In this document: one piece after another, positions 16,929 through 26,021 of the stretch | Layout of the letters: each line of letters begins with the position of its first letter | How positions within the stretch are numbered: position 1 is the stretch's first letter | Origin: Ga0077530 sp046293075 | GTDB lineage: Bacteria > Pseudomonadota > Alphaproteobacteria > Rhizobiales > Hyphomicrobiaceae | Reading direction: 5' to 3' | Assembly (NCBI GenBank): GCA_046293075.1 | Contig: JBKBPL010000002.1 | Span: forward strand, 124,001-188,000 | DNA: 64,000 nucleotides | Notes under the pieces: generated by a model | What the model saw: only the letters and a program-made list of their open reading frames with translations | The model's database searches: none | What the model was told of the DNA's origin: nothing | Program-made: the position numbers and the translations under genes

Positions 16929-18026
16929 TCACGTCGCGAATCGGAAGTGCATGACGTCGCCATCCTGGACGACGTACTCCTTGCCCTCGAGGCGCATCTT
17001 ACCGGCCTCGCGACTGCCGGCTTCGCCGTTGTAGGCCACGTAGTCGGCGAAGGCGATTGTCTCGGCCCGGATGAACCCCTTCTCGAAGTCTGTATGGATG
17101 ACGCCGGCGGCCTGAGGCGCGCGGGTACCACGCACGACGGTCCAGGCGCGTGCCTCCTTGGGGCCCACCGTAAAGAACGTCACGAGATCGAGCAGGCTGT
17201 AGCCGGCGCGAATGAGACGGTTGAGGCCAGGCTCCTCGAGCCCCATCTCGCCAAGGAAAGCCTGCCGCTCGTCGGCAGCGAGTCCTGCCAGCTCCGCTTC
17301 GATCTTGGCGGAGATGATGACCACTGCCGCACCCTCCGCCTTTGCGCGCTCGGCAACGGCCGCCGAGTAGCTGTTGCCGGAGGCTGCGGAGGCCTCATCG
17401 ACGTTGCAGACATAGAGGACGGGCTTCGCCGTGAGCAGTTGCAGGGCGCGGAACGCCGCGCGGTCCTCCTCGGGAACGACCGCGGACCGTGCCGGCTTGC
17501 CCTCGCGGAGCGGAGCCAGCGCGAGTTGCATGAGCGCCGCCTGGGCCGCGGCGTCCTTGTCGCCGCTCTTGGCGCGCTTCTCGACGGTCGCAAGACGGCG
17601 CTCCAAACTCTCCATGTCGGCGAGCATCAGCTCCGTTTCGACCACTTCGGCGTCGGTCAGTGGGTCAATCCGGTTGGCGACGTGGGTGACATCGTCATCG
17701 TCGAAGCAGCGCAGAACGTAGGCAATGGCATCGACCTCACGGATGTGGGCGAGAAATTTGTTGCCGAGACCCTCGCCGCGTGAGGCGCCTTTCACGAGCC
17801 CGGCAATGTCGACAAACGTCAGGCGGGTCGGGATGGTCTGGCCGGACTTGGCGATCGCAGCAAGCGCATCGAGACGCGGGTCCGGCACGCCGACCTCGCC
17901 GACGTTCGGCTCGATGGTACAGAAGGGATAGTTCGCCGCCTCGGCGGCGGCGGTCTGCGTGAGCGCATTGAAAAGGGTGGACTTGCCAACATTGGGCAAG
18001 CCGACAATCCCGCATTTGAATCCCAT
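16929..18026 (-). CDS. ychF: redox-regulated ribosome-associated ATPase YchF (OLA1 family)
   Basis: A 365-aa Obg-family P-loop protein. G1 is GLPNVGKST at residues 8-16, G3 is DIAGLVKGAS, and the G4 position reads NVDE instead of NKxD, the change that makes YchF prefer ATP to GTP. A coiled-coil segment lies in the middle, and the C-terminal TGS domain (LVTFFTVGPKEARAWTV, then AYNGEAGS) ends in the conserved VVQDGDVMHFRF. YchF binds ribosomes and is linked to oxidative-stress response. It begins 2 nt after the pth stop, so rplY-pth-ychF form one operon. A run of eight T on the minus strand at about 16865-16872 may be part of the terminator. Confidence 0.96.
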   Translation of the reverse strand: MGFKCGIVGLPNVGKSTLFNALTQTAAAEAANYPFCTIEPNVGEVGVPDPRLDALAAIAKSGQTIPTRLTFVDIAGLVKGASRGEGLGNKFLAHIREVDAIAYVLRCFDDDDVTHVANRIDPLTDAEVVETELMLADMESLERRLATVEKRAKSGDKDAAAQAALMQLALAPLREGKPARSAVVPEEDRAAFRALQLLTAKPVLYVCNVDEASAASGNSYSAAVAERAKAEGAAVVIISAKIEAELAGLAADERQAFLGEMGLEEPGLNRLIRAGYSLLDLVTFFTVGPKEARAWTVVRGTRAPQAAGVIHTDFEKGFIRAETIAFADYVAYNGEAGSREAGKMRLEGKEYVVQDGDVMHFRFAT

Positions 18027-18028
18027 GA

Positions 18029-18769
18029 TCAGTCCTTTGGCCGGCGCTTGGCGAGCCAGTTCTTGAGGTTTTCGGCGAGTGCAGTCGCGCGCTTGCGAGC
18101 CCGGTCTCCGGCAGGATGGGAACCACCCTCACGGCGCCCCTCGGACCGCACCGCCTTATCTGCCTGCGGGCGCGATTGAAGCGCCTCTTTCTGGCCCGCG
18201 CTGACGGCGAGCGTCCGCGCCACATCGGAGAGGAAGCGCGCCGGGTCATCGGCAGCGAGGCGCGGCGCGGCGTCCGCAATAGCATCGAGCAGCGGCTCCA
18301 GCCAGTCCTGATCGGCGCGCGAGAAATCGTGCAGTACCCAGCTTTGCACGAGTTCCTTCACGCCTGGATGGCCAATGCCGATGCGCACCCGCACGTACTC
18401 GTTGTCGAGGTGTCCGGTGATCGAGCGCAGCCCGTTGTGGCCGGCATTGCCCCCGCCGGTCTTTACGCGGAGTTTCCCGGGCAGGAGATCGAGCTCATCG
18501 TGAAAGACCACGATGTCTTTGGTCTCAAGCTTGAGAAACCGTGCCGCCTCGCCGACGGCACGGCCGCTCTCGTTCATATAGGTATCCGGCTTGAGCAGGA
18601 GAACTCTCACGCCATCCAGCTCGCCATCCGCCGTATAGCCCTGAAAGCGCCGGCGCCAGGGACCGAAGCCATGGCGCTCGGCGATTCGCTCGACGGCCAT
18701 GAAGCCGACGTTGTGCCGGTGCCGGGCGTACTTCGCCCCGGGATTCCCGAGACCGACGAAGAGCTTCAT
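18029..18769 (-). CDS. pth: peptidyl-tRNA hydrolase
   Basis: Pth releases peptides from prematurely dropped peptidyl-tRNA so the tRNA can be reused. The N-terminal GLGNPGAKYARHRHNVGF contains the conserved Asn and the catalytic His; KPDTYMNESG, FHDELDL and GGGNAGHNGLRSI supply the other substrate-binding residues. At 246 aa it is about 50 residues longer than E. coli Pth because of a basic, low-complexity C-terminal tail (from about residue 190) rich in Arg, Lys, Gly and Ala, ending NLKNWLAKRRPKD. The tail is likely disordered and may bind RNA. It lies between rplY and ychF in one operon. Confidence 0.96.
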   Translation of the reverse strand: MKLFVGLGNPGAKYARHRHNVGFMAVERIAERHGFGPWRRRFQGYTADGELDGVRVLLLKPDTYMNESGRAVGEAARFLKLETKDIVVFHDELDLLPGKLRVKTGGGNAGHNGLRSITGHLDNEYVRVRIGIGHPGVKELVQSWVLHDFSRADQDWLEPLLDAIADAAPRLAADDPARFLSDVARTLAVSAGQKEALQSRPQADKAVRSEGRREGGSHPAGDRARKRATALAENLKNWLAKRRPKD

Positions 18770-18819
18770 GGCTCACTCGCACGCGCTGGCCGACCAAGGG
18801 CAAGCCCGGTTCGACGGGC

Positions 18820-19500
18820 CTACTTCTTGCCCTTCGGCGCCTCCTTGGCGGCAGGCGCGGCCTGGGCAGCCGGTGCGGCCGCCTTGCCTTCAGCCGGTGC
18901 GCCGGCAGCCGGCTTTTCTTCCTCATCCTTGCCGCCGGTGCCGGCGATCGTTGCGATCGTGAAATCACGATCGGTAATCGTCGGACTTACGCCCTCGGGG
19001 AGTGTAACCGATGATATATGAACTGAACGGCCGATGGTGAGGCCGGTCAGATCTACCTCGAAGTGCTCCGGGATCTTGTCGGCCGGACACCACACCTCGA
19101 CCTCGTGGCGTACGATGTTGAGCACGCCGCCCCGCTTCAGACCCGGCGAAAGCGCCTCGTTGACGAAGCGCACCGGCACGCCGACCCGCACCCGGTTGTC
19201 GGAGCCGATACGCTGGAAGTCGACGTGGAGCGGGAAATCCTTGACCGGATCGAGCTGGACATCGCGGGGGATCGCTTTGAGCTTCCGCCCGTCAATGTCG
19301 ATATCGAACACCGTCGACAGAAAGCGCCCACGTTTGATGAGAATAAACAAATCGTTGGCGTCGATTTGGATGGCATCGGCGGCTCCCTCGTCGCCGCCAT
19401 AGATGACGGCGGGAACCTTGCCGGTGCGCCGGACGGCACGGGCGGCCCCCTTGCCGCTCAGCGCGCGCGCCGACGCCTTGATCACGTTGGCCTGGGCCAT
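18820..19500 (-). CDS. rplY: 50S ribosomal protein L25/general stress protein Ctc
   Basis: A 226-aa L25 of the long (Ctc, TL5) type. The N-terminal beta-barrel binds 5S rRNA (residues about 5-95, with the basic start KASARALSGKGAARAVRRTGKVPAVIYG). The C-terminal domain follows, with VRHEVEVWCPADKIPEHFEVDLTGL typical of Ctc. The last 35 residues are an Ala/Pro/Lys-rich tail. ATG 19500 has GGAG 8 nt upstream. A strong promoter at 19613-19641 and a hairpin (GCCCCG/CGGGGC, 19524-19548) precede it; the hairpin sits just before the ribosome-binding site and may be regulatory. First gene of rplY-pth-ychF. Confidence 0.95.
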   Translation of the reverse strand: MAQANVIKASARALSGKGAARAVRRTGKVPAVIYGGDEGAADAIQIDANDLFILIKRGRFLSTVFDIDIDGRKLKAIPRDVQLDPVKDFPLHVDFQRIGSDNRVRVGVPVRFVNEALSPGLKRGGVLNIVRHEVEVWCPADKIPEHFEVDLTGLTIGRSVHISSVTLPEGVSPTITDRDFTIATIAGTGGKDEEEKPAAGAPAEGKAAAPAAQAAPAAKEAPKGKK

Positions 19501-19612
19501 TCTGCTGTCTCCAAACAAAACCAGCCCCGACCATGGCATGACCGGGGCGCCTGCCTTTGACCGCCGGCCTCCAAGGGTGCCGCGCGGCTTCTCAGAACAA
19601 TGAGATGCGCCG

Positions 19613-19641
19613 CTTATAGCCGCACCGTGCCGGGAGCGCAA
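19613..19641 (-). promoter_or_regulatory. predicted promoter of rplY-pth-ychF
   Basis: On the minus strand, TTGCGC (19636-19641) and TATAAG (19613-19618) are separated by 17 nt, a near-consensus housekeeping promoter. The expected start site is near 19606, giving a 5' leader of about 105 nt before rplY. Confidence 0.65.
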
Positions 19642-19963
19642 TCCAGCCTGCGCGGTGGGCTGCGGCCGCGGTCGTCTGCCATCGGAGGACGAACTTGTCC
19701 GGCGATACAATCTGCGGGACTCGAACTGTGGCGCACAAGGTGTTGACTTGCGGCCACGCCGGCCGGGGACTTCTTAACAGATCGTGTCTTTTCGCTTTCC
19801 TTTGCGGGGGCAGGAGCCACTAATGGCGGCCTATGGGGGTGAGTCGGCCTCTGTACGAAGCGCGGCCGAGTATGAGTAGCTTCGGGCGGGTCGTGAGTTC
19901 TTTGTATCGGCTGTCGCGTGTGCAGAACGTTACGTTAACTCACGGCTTCGAGTGGCAGAGCGA
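19642..19963. other. intergenic region before tolC, no clear element
   Basis: About 320 nt between the rplY promoter and the TolC-family gene. It must contain the promoter for the latter. A TTGACT at 19743-19748 has no matching -10 box at 16-18 nt. No RNA gene or protein similarity was recognised. Confidence 0.45.
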
Positions 19964-21442
19964 ATGGCAGTGACTCTTGACAGGAAATGGTCGGCGGCCC
20001 GCACGGGCAGCATTCCGCTGAGGGGGGTCGTGGCTGCGGGCCTGATCGCCGCCAGCCATGTGCTCTCCGTGGCGCCCGTGCGCGCCGAAACGCTGCATCA
20101 GGCCCTGGCCGCCGCCTACAAGTACAATCCGCAGATCGACGCCGAACGTGCTCGCCTCCGCGCCACCGACGAGAGTGTCGCCATAGCCAACTCGGGCTTT
20201 CGGCCAAACATTGCCGGCTCGGCAGACATCACCCATGATTGGCAGCGAACGCGGCCGCCCGCGCTCACCGACGGCAATAATACGTCAAAGGGCTACTCCG
20301 TCAGCCTCTCGCAGCCAATATTCAACGGCTTTCGTACCATCAACGCGGTGAACGAGGCCGAGGCCACGGTTCGCGCGGGGCGCGAGGTTCTGCGCAGCAC
20401 GGAACAGGGCATCCTGCTGCAGGCCGTAACGGCCTTCATGGACGTCATACGCGATCAGGCCATTGTTCGCCTGCGCGAGAACAATGTGAATGTGCTCTCG
20501 CGCGAGTTGCAGGCGACGCGGGATCGGTTCGCCGTCGGCGAGGTCACACGCACGGACGTGGCCCAGGCCGAGGCCCGGAGGGCCGCGTCCATCTCGGCTC
20601 TCGATGTTGCCCGATCAAATCTCAAGATCAGCCGCGCCACCTTCGAGCGCGTTATCGGCCATCCGCCGTCCCGGCTTGTCGAACCCTCAGGCGCCTACGC
20701 GCGTATTCCGAAATCCCAGGACGAGGCCATCACTGTTGCCACCCGCGAAAGCCCTGAGGTCGTCGCTGCCCTCTACAGGGAGCAGGCGGCGCGCTTCACG
20801 GTCGACCGGATCTGGGGCGAGCTGCTGCCGTCGGTGAGTTTGGAAGCAGGCTACTCCCAGCGCTTCGACCCGAGCAAGGTCGTCGACGAGCGCGAGGGCG
20901 CGTCGGTATCCGGCCGCGTCAGCATCCCGATCTACGAGGGTGGTGCCGTTCATGCCCGTGTCCGCCAGGCGAAGCACACGCACCTTGCCGCGCTCCAGGA
21001 GATCGAGCGGGCGCGCACCGTCGCGCGCGAGGGCGTGCTCGCGGCCTGGGCGCAGCTCACAGCAGCCCGCGCGCAGCTCGAATCCGATCAGGCGGCTGTC
21101 GTCGCGGCGCGGACGGCTCTGACGGGCGTGCGCGAGGAGCAGAAGGTCGGCCAGCGCACCATTCTCGATGTCCTCAATGCCGAGCAGGAATACCTAGCTG
21201 CGCAGGTCCAGCTGGAGACCACGCGCCGCAATGTGGTCGTGACGTCCTACCTCGTTCTGCAGTCCGTGGGCCGACTGAACTCAGAGTATCTTGGTCTGAC
21301 CAAGCTCGTTTATGATCCCGAGGTTCATTACAACGAGGTGCGCCGCAAGTGGTGGGGCATCAGCATCACCCACAGCGATGGCCGGCGCGAGGAGCACGAT
21401 CTCTGGGACCAGCATGGCGCCAAGCGCAAGGCAGCGAAGTAG
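19964..21442 (+). CDS. TolC-family outer membrane efflux channel
   Basis: A 492-aa outer membrane factor. A signal peptide (GVVAAGLIAASHVLSVAPVRA) is followed by ETLHQALAAAYKYNPQIDAERARLRATDE, the classic first helix of TolC proteins, and by the repeat counterpart in the second half. Regions such as GYSVSLSQPIFNGFRTINAVNEAEA and VSIPIYEGGAVHARVRQAKH mark the two beta-barrel/hairpin units. TolC trimers form the exit duct for type I secretion and RND or MFS efflux pumps. No pump or membrane fusion protein is adjacent, so it probably serves several systems, as E. coli TolC does. ATG 19964 is preferred; a GTG at 19952 is possible. Confidence 0.93.
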   Translation: MAVTLDRKWSAARTGSIPLRGVVAAGLIAASHVLSVAPVRAETLHQALAAAYKYNPQIDAERARLRATDESVAIANSGFRPNIAGSADITHDWQRTRPPALTDGNNTSKGYSVSLSQPIFNGFRTINAVNEAEATVRAGREVLRSTEQGILLQAVTAFMDVIRDQAIVRLRENNVNVLSRELQATRDRFAVGEVTRTDVAQAEARRAASISALDVARSNLKISRATFERVIGHPPSRLVEPSGAYARIPKSQDEAITVATRESPEVVAALYREQAARFTVDRIWGELLPSVSLEAGYSQRFDPSKVVDEREGASVSGRVSIPIYEGGAVHARVRQAKHTHLAALQEIERARTVAREGVLAAWAQLTAARAQLESDQAAVVAARTALTGVREEQKVGQRTILDVLNAEQEYLAAQVQLETTRRNVVVTSYLVLQSVGRLNSEYLGLTKLVYDPEVHYNEVRRKWWGISITHSDGRREEHDLWDQHGAKRKAAK

Positions 21443-21490
21443 TCCGCTCTGCCCGCGCCCGCTCAGCGCTGAGCCGGCTTTTGCTGTAGT

Positions 21491-22435
21491 TCAGGTTTTC
21501 TTGTCGCGGCTGCTTGCGCCTGCGCGCTGGTGCCGGCCGAAGTCCGGGGCCGAGGTGTCCTGCCCTGCCTCGATGATGCCACGGCGGATGTGGCGTGCCT
21601 CCGTGATCATCCGGAAGAGCGTCTCGCCATCTCCGAAGCGCATGGCGCGCTGCAGGTGAAGCAGGTCCTCTGTAAAGCGGCCAAGCATCTCGATCATGGC
21701 GACGCGGTTCGTGAGGAACACGTCGCGCCACATGGTCGGGTCGGACGCTGCGATGCGCGTGAAGTCGCGGAAACCGCCCGCTGAGAACTTGATGACCTCG
21801 CTCTCGGTGACCCGCTCGAGGTGCGCTGCCGTATTGACGATGTTGAAAGCGATGAGATGCGGCACATGGCTCGTGATCGCGAGGACCAGGTCATGATGGT
21901 CTGCGGCCATGATCTCGACATTGCTGCCGAGCGCCTGCCAGAAAGCCTTCAGGCGATCCACCGCCTTGCTGTCCGCGTCCGGCGGGGGTGTGAGGACGCA
22001 CCAGCGCCCATCGAAGAGCTCAGCAAATCCGGCCTCGGGGCCCGAATGCTCCGTGCCTGCAATCGGATGCCCGGGGATGAAGTGGACGCCCGCGGGGACA
22101 TGCGGGCCGACGTCGGCAAGCACCGAGCCCTTGACCGAGCCGACGTCGGTCAGGATCGCGCCGGGCTTCAGGCTCCCGGCAATTTCGGCCGCGACCGGTC
22201 CGCATGCCCGCACGGGCACGCACAAGACGACGAGATCGGCACCTTTCACAGCATCAGCCAGATGAGCGAACACCTCGTCCACGAGCCCGAGGCGCAGCGC
22301 CGTTGCACGCGTGGCATCGGTCTTCGCGGCGCCGACAATGCGGCGGGCAAGCCCGCCGCGCCGCATGGCGTGACTGATCGACGAGCCGATCAAGCCAATG
22401 CCGATCAGGGCGACCGTATCGAAGTGCTGGCTCAT
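21491..22435 (-). CDS. tyrA: prephenate/arogenate dehydrogenase
   Basis: A 314-aa NAD(P)-dependent dehydrogenase of tyrosine biosynthesis, converting prephenate to 4-hydroxyphenylpyruvate (or arogenate to tyrosine). The dinucleotide-binding motif GIGLIGSS is at about residues 12-19. The family motifs GHPIAGTEHSG (with the catalytic His) and TSHVPHLIAF follow, and the C-terminal helical dimerisation domain is present; there is no chorismate mutase or ACT domain. Its ATG overlaps the hisC stop (ATGA), so the pair is translationally coupled, which suggests the aminotransferase works on aromatic substrates as well as histidinol phosphate. Confidence 0.93.
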   Translation of the reverse strand: MSQHFDTVALIGIGLIGSSISHAMRRGGLARRIVGAAKTDATRATALRLGLVDEVFAHLADAVKGADLVVLCVPVRACGPVAAEIAGSLKPGAILTDVGSVKGSVLADVGPHVPAGVHFIPGHPIAGTEHSGPEAGFAELFDGRWCVLTPPPDADSKAVDRLKAFWQALGSNVEIMAADHHDLVLAITSHVPHLIAFNIVNTAAHLERVTESEVIKFSAGGFRDFTRIAASDPTMWRDVFLTNRVAMIEMLGRFTEDLLHLQRAMRFGDGETLFRMITEARHIRRGIIEAGQDTSAPDFGRHQRAGASSRDKKT

Positions 22436-23538
22436 CGCGCCGGGCCCCTCAGAAAGTCCGAAAGCGCCGCGACGACGGCTCGGTTGTCCTCTTCCGTGCC
22501 GATGGTCATGCGCAGCGCGTGAGGAAGCGCATAGCCGGCCACCCGGCGCATGATGATACCGCGACTCTTCAGGAACTCGTCGGCGGCGGAAGCTGTGCGC
22601 GGTCCTTCGGTATCGAAGTGGATGAGAACGAAGTTGGCGACACTCGGCGTGACCTTCAGGCCGAGCTTGCTGATTTCCTCCGTTACCCACGGCAGCCACT
22701 TGTCGTTATGCGCAACCGATTTTTCGATGTGCGCGGCATCCTCGATCGCCGCGACACCGGCGGCGATCGCGGCCGATGTGACGTTGAAGGGGCCGCGGAT
22801 CCGGTTCAGCACGTCGGCAATTGGCGCGGGGCAATAGACCCAGCCGAGACGCAGGCCGGCCAATCCGTAGATCTTCGAGAATGTGCGCGTCATCACGGTA
22901 TTCTGCGTCGTGGCAACGAGCTCAATGCCGGCCTCGTAATCATTCCGGCGCACGTACTCGGCATAGGCCGAGTCGAGAACCAGCAAGGTATCGGGCCTGA
23001 GCCCCGCGTGCAGACGGCGCACCTCGTCGAAGGGGATGTACGTTCCGGTCGGATTGTTGGGATTTGCGAGAAAGACGATCTTCGTACGCGGCGTCACGCG
23101 CGCAAGGAGCGCGTCGACGTCGGTGCGGAAGTCCTTCTCCGGTGCGACGACGGGCGTCGCGCCATTGGCAAGCGTCGCAATCTTGTAGACGAGGAAGCTG
23201 TGCACGGTGAACAGCACCTCATCGCCCGGTCCGGCATAGGCGTGCACCAGGAGATGCAGCAGCTCGTCGGAGCCACACCCGCAAACGATGCGTGCCGGAT
23301 CGAGCCCGTACGTGCGGCCGATGGCATTCCTGAGGGCCGTTGCCCCGCCATCCGGGTAAAGCGCCAGCTCATCGGCCAGGGCCTTGTACGCGGCGACGGC
23401 CTTAGGACTTGCGCCGAGCGGCGTCTCGTTTGACGAGAGCTTGATCGGCTTCAAGCCGCCCGGCACGGTGCTCTCGCCCGGGACGTAGGGCTGAATATCG
23501 AGGATGCCCGGTTTGGGCACGGGCGCAGAGGCGGTCAT
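22432..23538 (-). CDS. hisC: histidinol-phosphate/aromatic aminotransferase
   Basis: A 368-aa PLP-dependent fold-type I aminotransferase. KLSSNETPLGASPKA near the N-terminus is the HisC substrate-binding start, the PLP-binding Asn and Asp are in FLANPNNPTGTY and VLDSAYAEY, and the Schiff-base lysine is in TRTFSKIYGLAGLRLGW. HisC-type enzymes transaminate histidinol phosphate and, in many bacteria, phenylalanine and tyrosine precursors. Coupling to tyrA by a 4-nt overlap supports the aromatic role. ATG 23538 has GGAG 8 nt upstream. Confidence 0.93.
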   Translation of the reverse strand: MTASAPVPKPGILDIQPYVPGESTVPGGLKPIKLSSNETPLGASPKAVAAYKALADELALYPDGGATALRNAIGRTYGLDPARIVCGCGSDELLHLLVHAYAGPGDEVLFTVHSFLVYKIATLANGATPVVAPEKDFRTDVDALLARVTPRTKIVFLANPNNPTGTYIPFDEVRRLHAGLRPDTLLVLDSAYAEYVRRNDYEAGIELVATTQNTVMTRTFSKIYGLAGLRLGWVYCPAPIADVLNRIRGPFNVTSAAIAAGVAAIEDAAHIEKSVAHNDKWLPWVTEEISKLGLKVTPSVANFVLIHFDTEGPRTASAADEFLKSRGIIMRRVAGYALPHALRMTIGTEEDNRAVVAALSDFLRGPAR

Positions 23539-23648
23539 CGTGGTCACTCCAGCGGGGCGCGGGCGCGGCATACCGGCACCGAGGAGGACCCCTCGCGGGT
23601 CCGACGCCGAGCCTTCGCTCGCCCTGCCGGCAGCGCCACCGGGCCAGA

Positions 23649-23676
23649 TACATAGTCGAGAGGCTGGCCGATGCAA
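23649..23676 (-). promoter_or_regulatory. possible promoter of hisC-tyrA
   Basis: On the minus strand TTGCAT (23671-23676) is followed after 16 nt by TATGTA (23649-23654), about 110 nt upstream of hisC. Reasonable match to a housekeeping promoter, unsupported by other evidence. Confidence 0.4.
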
Positions 23677-23709
23677 ACCCGAAAGCAAGTCAGCACGTTC
23701 GGGGTGACC

Positions 23710-24216
23710 TCAAGTGGGGTGCGCGGGCCGCGCCTCGAACACCTCGCCGGTCACCGGATCGAGCTTTGGCAGCGGGACATGCGCGATACGGGTGGCCGCA
23801 CCCTTGAGGTCCGATGCGGTCGCGCGCCGGAGGTCGGGGCTTTGCCCCTCCGGATAGGCGCCGACCACCGACAGGTCGGAGCTCTTTTCGATCCGGCAAT
23901 GGCCGACACCAGCCGGGATCATAACCGCATCTCCGGCCGTGACCTCAAGGCGCGGGCCATTTGGACCGCCGAACTGGACCAGCGCCCGCCCCCTGGCAAT
24001 GCCCAGCACCTCATGCGCCGTCGCGTGATAATGCTGGAAGGGATAGATGCCGTCGACCCAGGCATCCCCCCAGCCATGCTTCGCGAAACGGCGGATAATC
24101 GCCTGCTCGGGATCGTGTCCACCAACAGGGAGCCCGCCGCGATAGCAGACAAAGGGCAGATCAGGATTATTCGGAATGAGCCCATCCGGCGCAAAGTGCA
24201 GCCTCTCGATGGCCAT
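23710..24216 (-). CDS. cupin-domain protein (YjlB-like)
   Basis: A 168-aa single-domain cupin. The N-terminal part has FAPDGLIPNNPDLPFVCYRGGL; the metal-binding motifs are in GIYPFQHYHATAHEVLGIARG and AGDAVMIPAGVGHCRIE. This arrangement resembles the YjlB family of uncharacterised cupins. Function is unknown. ATG 24216 has AGGA upstream. It is divergent from the MFS transporter at 24407 and follows hisC-tyrA on the minus strand but with its own upstream region. Confidence 0.8.
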   Translation of the reverse strand: MAIERLHFAPDGLIPNNPDLPFVCYRGGLPVGGHDPEQAIIRRFAKHGWGDAWVDGIYPFQHYHATAHEVLGIARGRALVQFGGPNGPRLEVTAGDAVMIPAGVGHCRIEKSSDLSVVGAYPEGQSPDLRRATASDLKGAATRIAHVPLPKLDPVTGEVFEARPAHPT

Positions 24217-24406
24217 GGTGGCAGTTCCTGCTCCTGTCCCGGGCGGGCCCATAATGGCAGGTGTCCGGCGATCATGCGACCCATCCGGATTCTGGGGCCC
24301 GCACCTGCGAAGCGCGATGGGTGACAGCCTTCCCAATCCTTGATCTTATGGCGCCGCGCAGCGCCCGACCATCGCCGTGCGGCCATCCATCCACGCATCG
24401 ACAGGC

Positions 24407-25933
24407 ATGACCACGCAGACCGCATCGTCCGGCCTCGGGGGCGTTACGGCCCGGCAATGGCTCATCCTGTTGATGGTGCAGCTTTGCACGCTGCTCTTCG
24501 GCATGACGATCACGCTCGCGAACGTGGTTTTGCCGCAGATCAAGGGCGCCATGTCGGCCACCCAGGATCAGATTGCCTGGGTGATCACCTTCAACCTGAT
24601 CGCGACGGCGATCGGTACGCCGCTCGTCGGCTGGCTGGCGAGCCGGCTTGGCTGGCGCATGGTGATGTTCGGATCGGCGCTGGGGTTCACCGTCTCGTCG
24701 CTGCTCTGCGCGTTTGCGACGAACCTCGAGTCGCTCGTTCTCTTCCGCGTCGGGCAGGGCCTGTTCGGCGCGCCGATCATGCCCATGGGGCAGGCGATCA
24801 TTCTCGCGACATTCCCGCGCCACCTGCACGCGATGATGATGATGATCTGGGGTATCGGGGGCGTCATCGGGCCGGTGTCGGGCCCGCTCGTCGGCAGCTT
24901 CGTCAGTGAGCTCTACGGCTGGCGCATGGCCTTCCTGATGATCGTGCCGCCGGGCATTGTCGCGACCGTATTCACGTGGTTCGCGCTCTCCGAGCACACC
25001 GCGCGCGGCGACCGCCATTTCGACTGGACGGGCTTCATCGCCCTTTCCGTCGCGATTGCGGCGGCGCAGCTCATCATGGACCGCGGCAATCGCCTTGACT
25101 GGTTCGAGTCGACCGAGATCTGGATCGAGCTGCTGATCGCCATCGGGGCACTGTGGGTCTTCCTGGTCCACACCTTCAGCGCTAGGAAGCCGTTCCTCGA
25201 TCCGACCCTGCTCTTCGACCGCAATTTCGCGCTCGGCCTGATCGTCGCCTTCGTCATGGGGGCACTCAGCTTCACGGCCATCGCGCTCTTTCCGGGCCTG
25301 CTGCACGATTTGCGCGGCTATCCCGACAGCTCGATCGGCCTCCTGCTCGCCGCGCGCGGCCTCGGGAACTGGGCCTCGTTCCTTATCATCGTGCCGATGA
25401 CGCGCCTCTATCCGCGCACGACACTGGCGCTCGGGCTTGCCTGCCAAGCCGTTGCAGGCTGGGGCATGGCCAACCTCGACATCAATCTCACCGACTTCGA
25501 CGTCTTCTGGACGAATGCGCTCCAGGGCTTCGGCTTCGGCCTTGCGTTCACCCCCATGTCCGTGCTCGCCTTTGCCACCCTCGACAAAGGCCGGATCACC
25601 GACGGCATGGCGGTCTTCCACCTCGTGCGCAACTTCGGATCGAGCCTCTTCATCTCGCTCTCGATCGTCGTGCTCGTGCGCTCGACCGCCGCCAGCTACT
25701 CGACCTTCACCGAGCACATCTCGCCCTTCAACAAGGTTCTCGCCTATCCTGGCGCCGTGGGCTTGTGGAACCTCGAGAGCCAGGGCGGCCTGCTCGCGCT
25801 CGCCGGCGAGTTGCAGCGGCAGGCTGCCATGATCGGCTACATCAATGCCTTCTACCTTTTCGCCATCACGGCAGCGCTCTCGGTCCCGGTCGCCTTCCTG
25901 ATGCGCGACGTGCCGCGCGACCGGGCGGATTGA
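24407..25933 (+). CDS. MFS multidrug exporter, DHA2 (EmrB/QacA) family
   Basis: A 508-aa inner membrane protein with about 14 hydrophobic segments. Motif A-like RLGWRMVMFGSALGFTVSS follows TM2, and the antiporter motif C appears as GVIGPVSGPLVG in TM5, typical of drug:proton antiporters of the DHA2 group (EmrB, QacA). An internal DFDVF and NALQGFGFGLAFTPM segment near TM11-12 agrees. No EmrA-type membrane fusion gene is adjacent, and the flanking cupin is divergent. ATG 24407 starts the conserved cytosolic N-terminus; an ATG at 24377 is possible but less likely. Confidence 0.92.
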   Translation: MTTQTASSGLGGVTARQWLILLMVQLCTLLFGMTITLANVVLPQIKGAMSATQDQIAWVITFNLIATAIGTPLVGWLASRLGWRMVMFGSALGFTVSSLLCAFATNLESLVLFRVGQGLFGAPIMPMGQAIILATFPRHLHAMMMMIWGIGGVIGPVSGPLVGSFVSELYGWRMAFLMIVPPGIVATVFTWFALSEHTARGDRHFDWTGFIALSVAIAAAQLIMDRGNRLDWFESTEIWIELLIAIGALWVFLVHTFSARKPFLDPTLLFDRNFALGLIVAFVMGALSFTAIALFPGLLHDLRGYPDSSIGLLLAARGLGNWASFLIIVPMTRLYPRTTLALGLACQAVAGWGMANLDINLTDFDVFWTNALQGFGFGLAFTPMSVLAFATLDKGRITDGMAVFHLVRNFGSSLFISLSIVVLVRSTAASYSTFTEHISPFNKVLAYPGAVGLWNLESQGGLLALAGELQRQAAMIGYINAFYLFAITAALSVPVAFLMRDVPRDRAD

Positions 25934-26021
25934 TCGCGCCCGAGGCGCGTGCACGCCGTGACCAGGCACCCCATATAGTGGTATAGGCACGCACGATTCA
26001 TGACCCAGGAGACCCAATTCC

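Noticed and set aside
19700..19745. Possible tRNA T-arm (GTTCGAGTCCC on the minus strand)
   Set aside because: The flanking 5-nt arms do not pair and no acceptor or anticodon stem can be drawn.
19743..19790. TTGACT as -35 of a tolC promoter
   Set aside because: No acceptable -10 hexamer at 16-18 nt.
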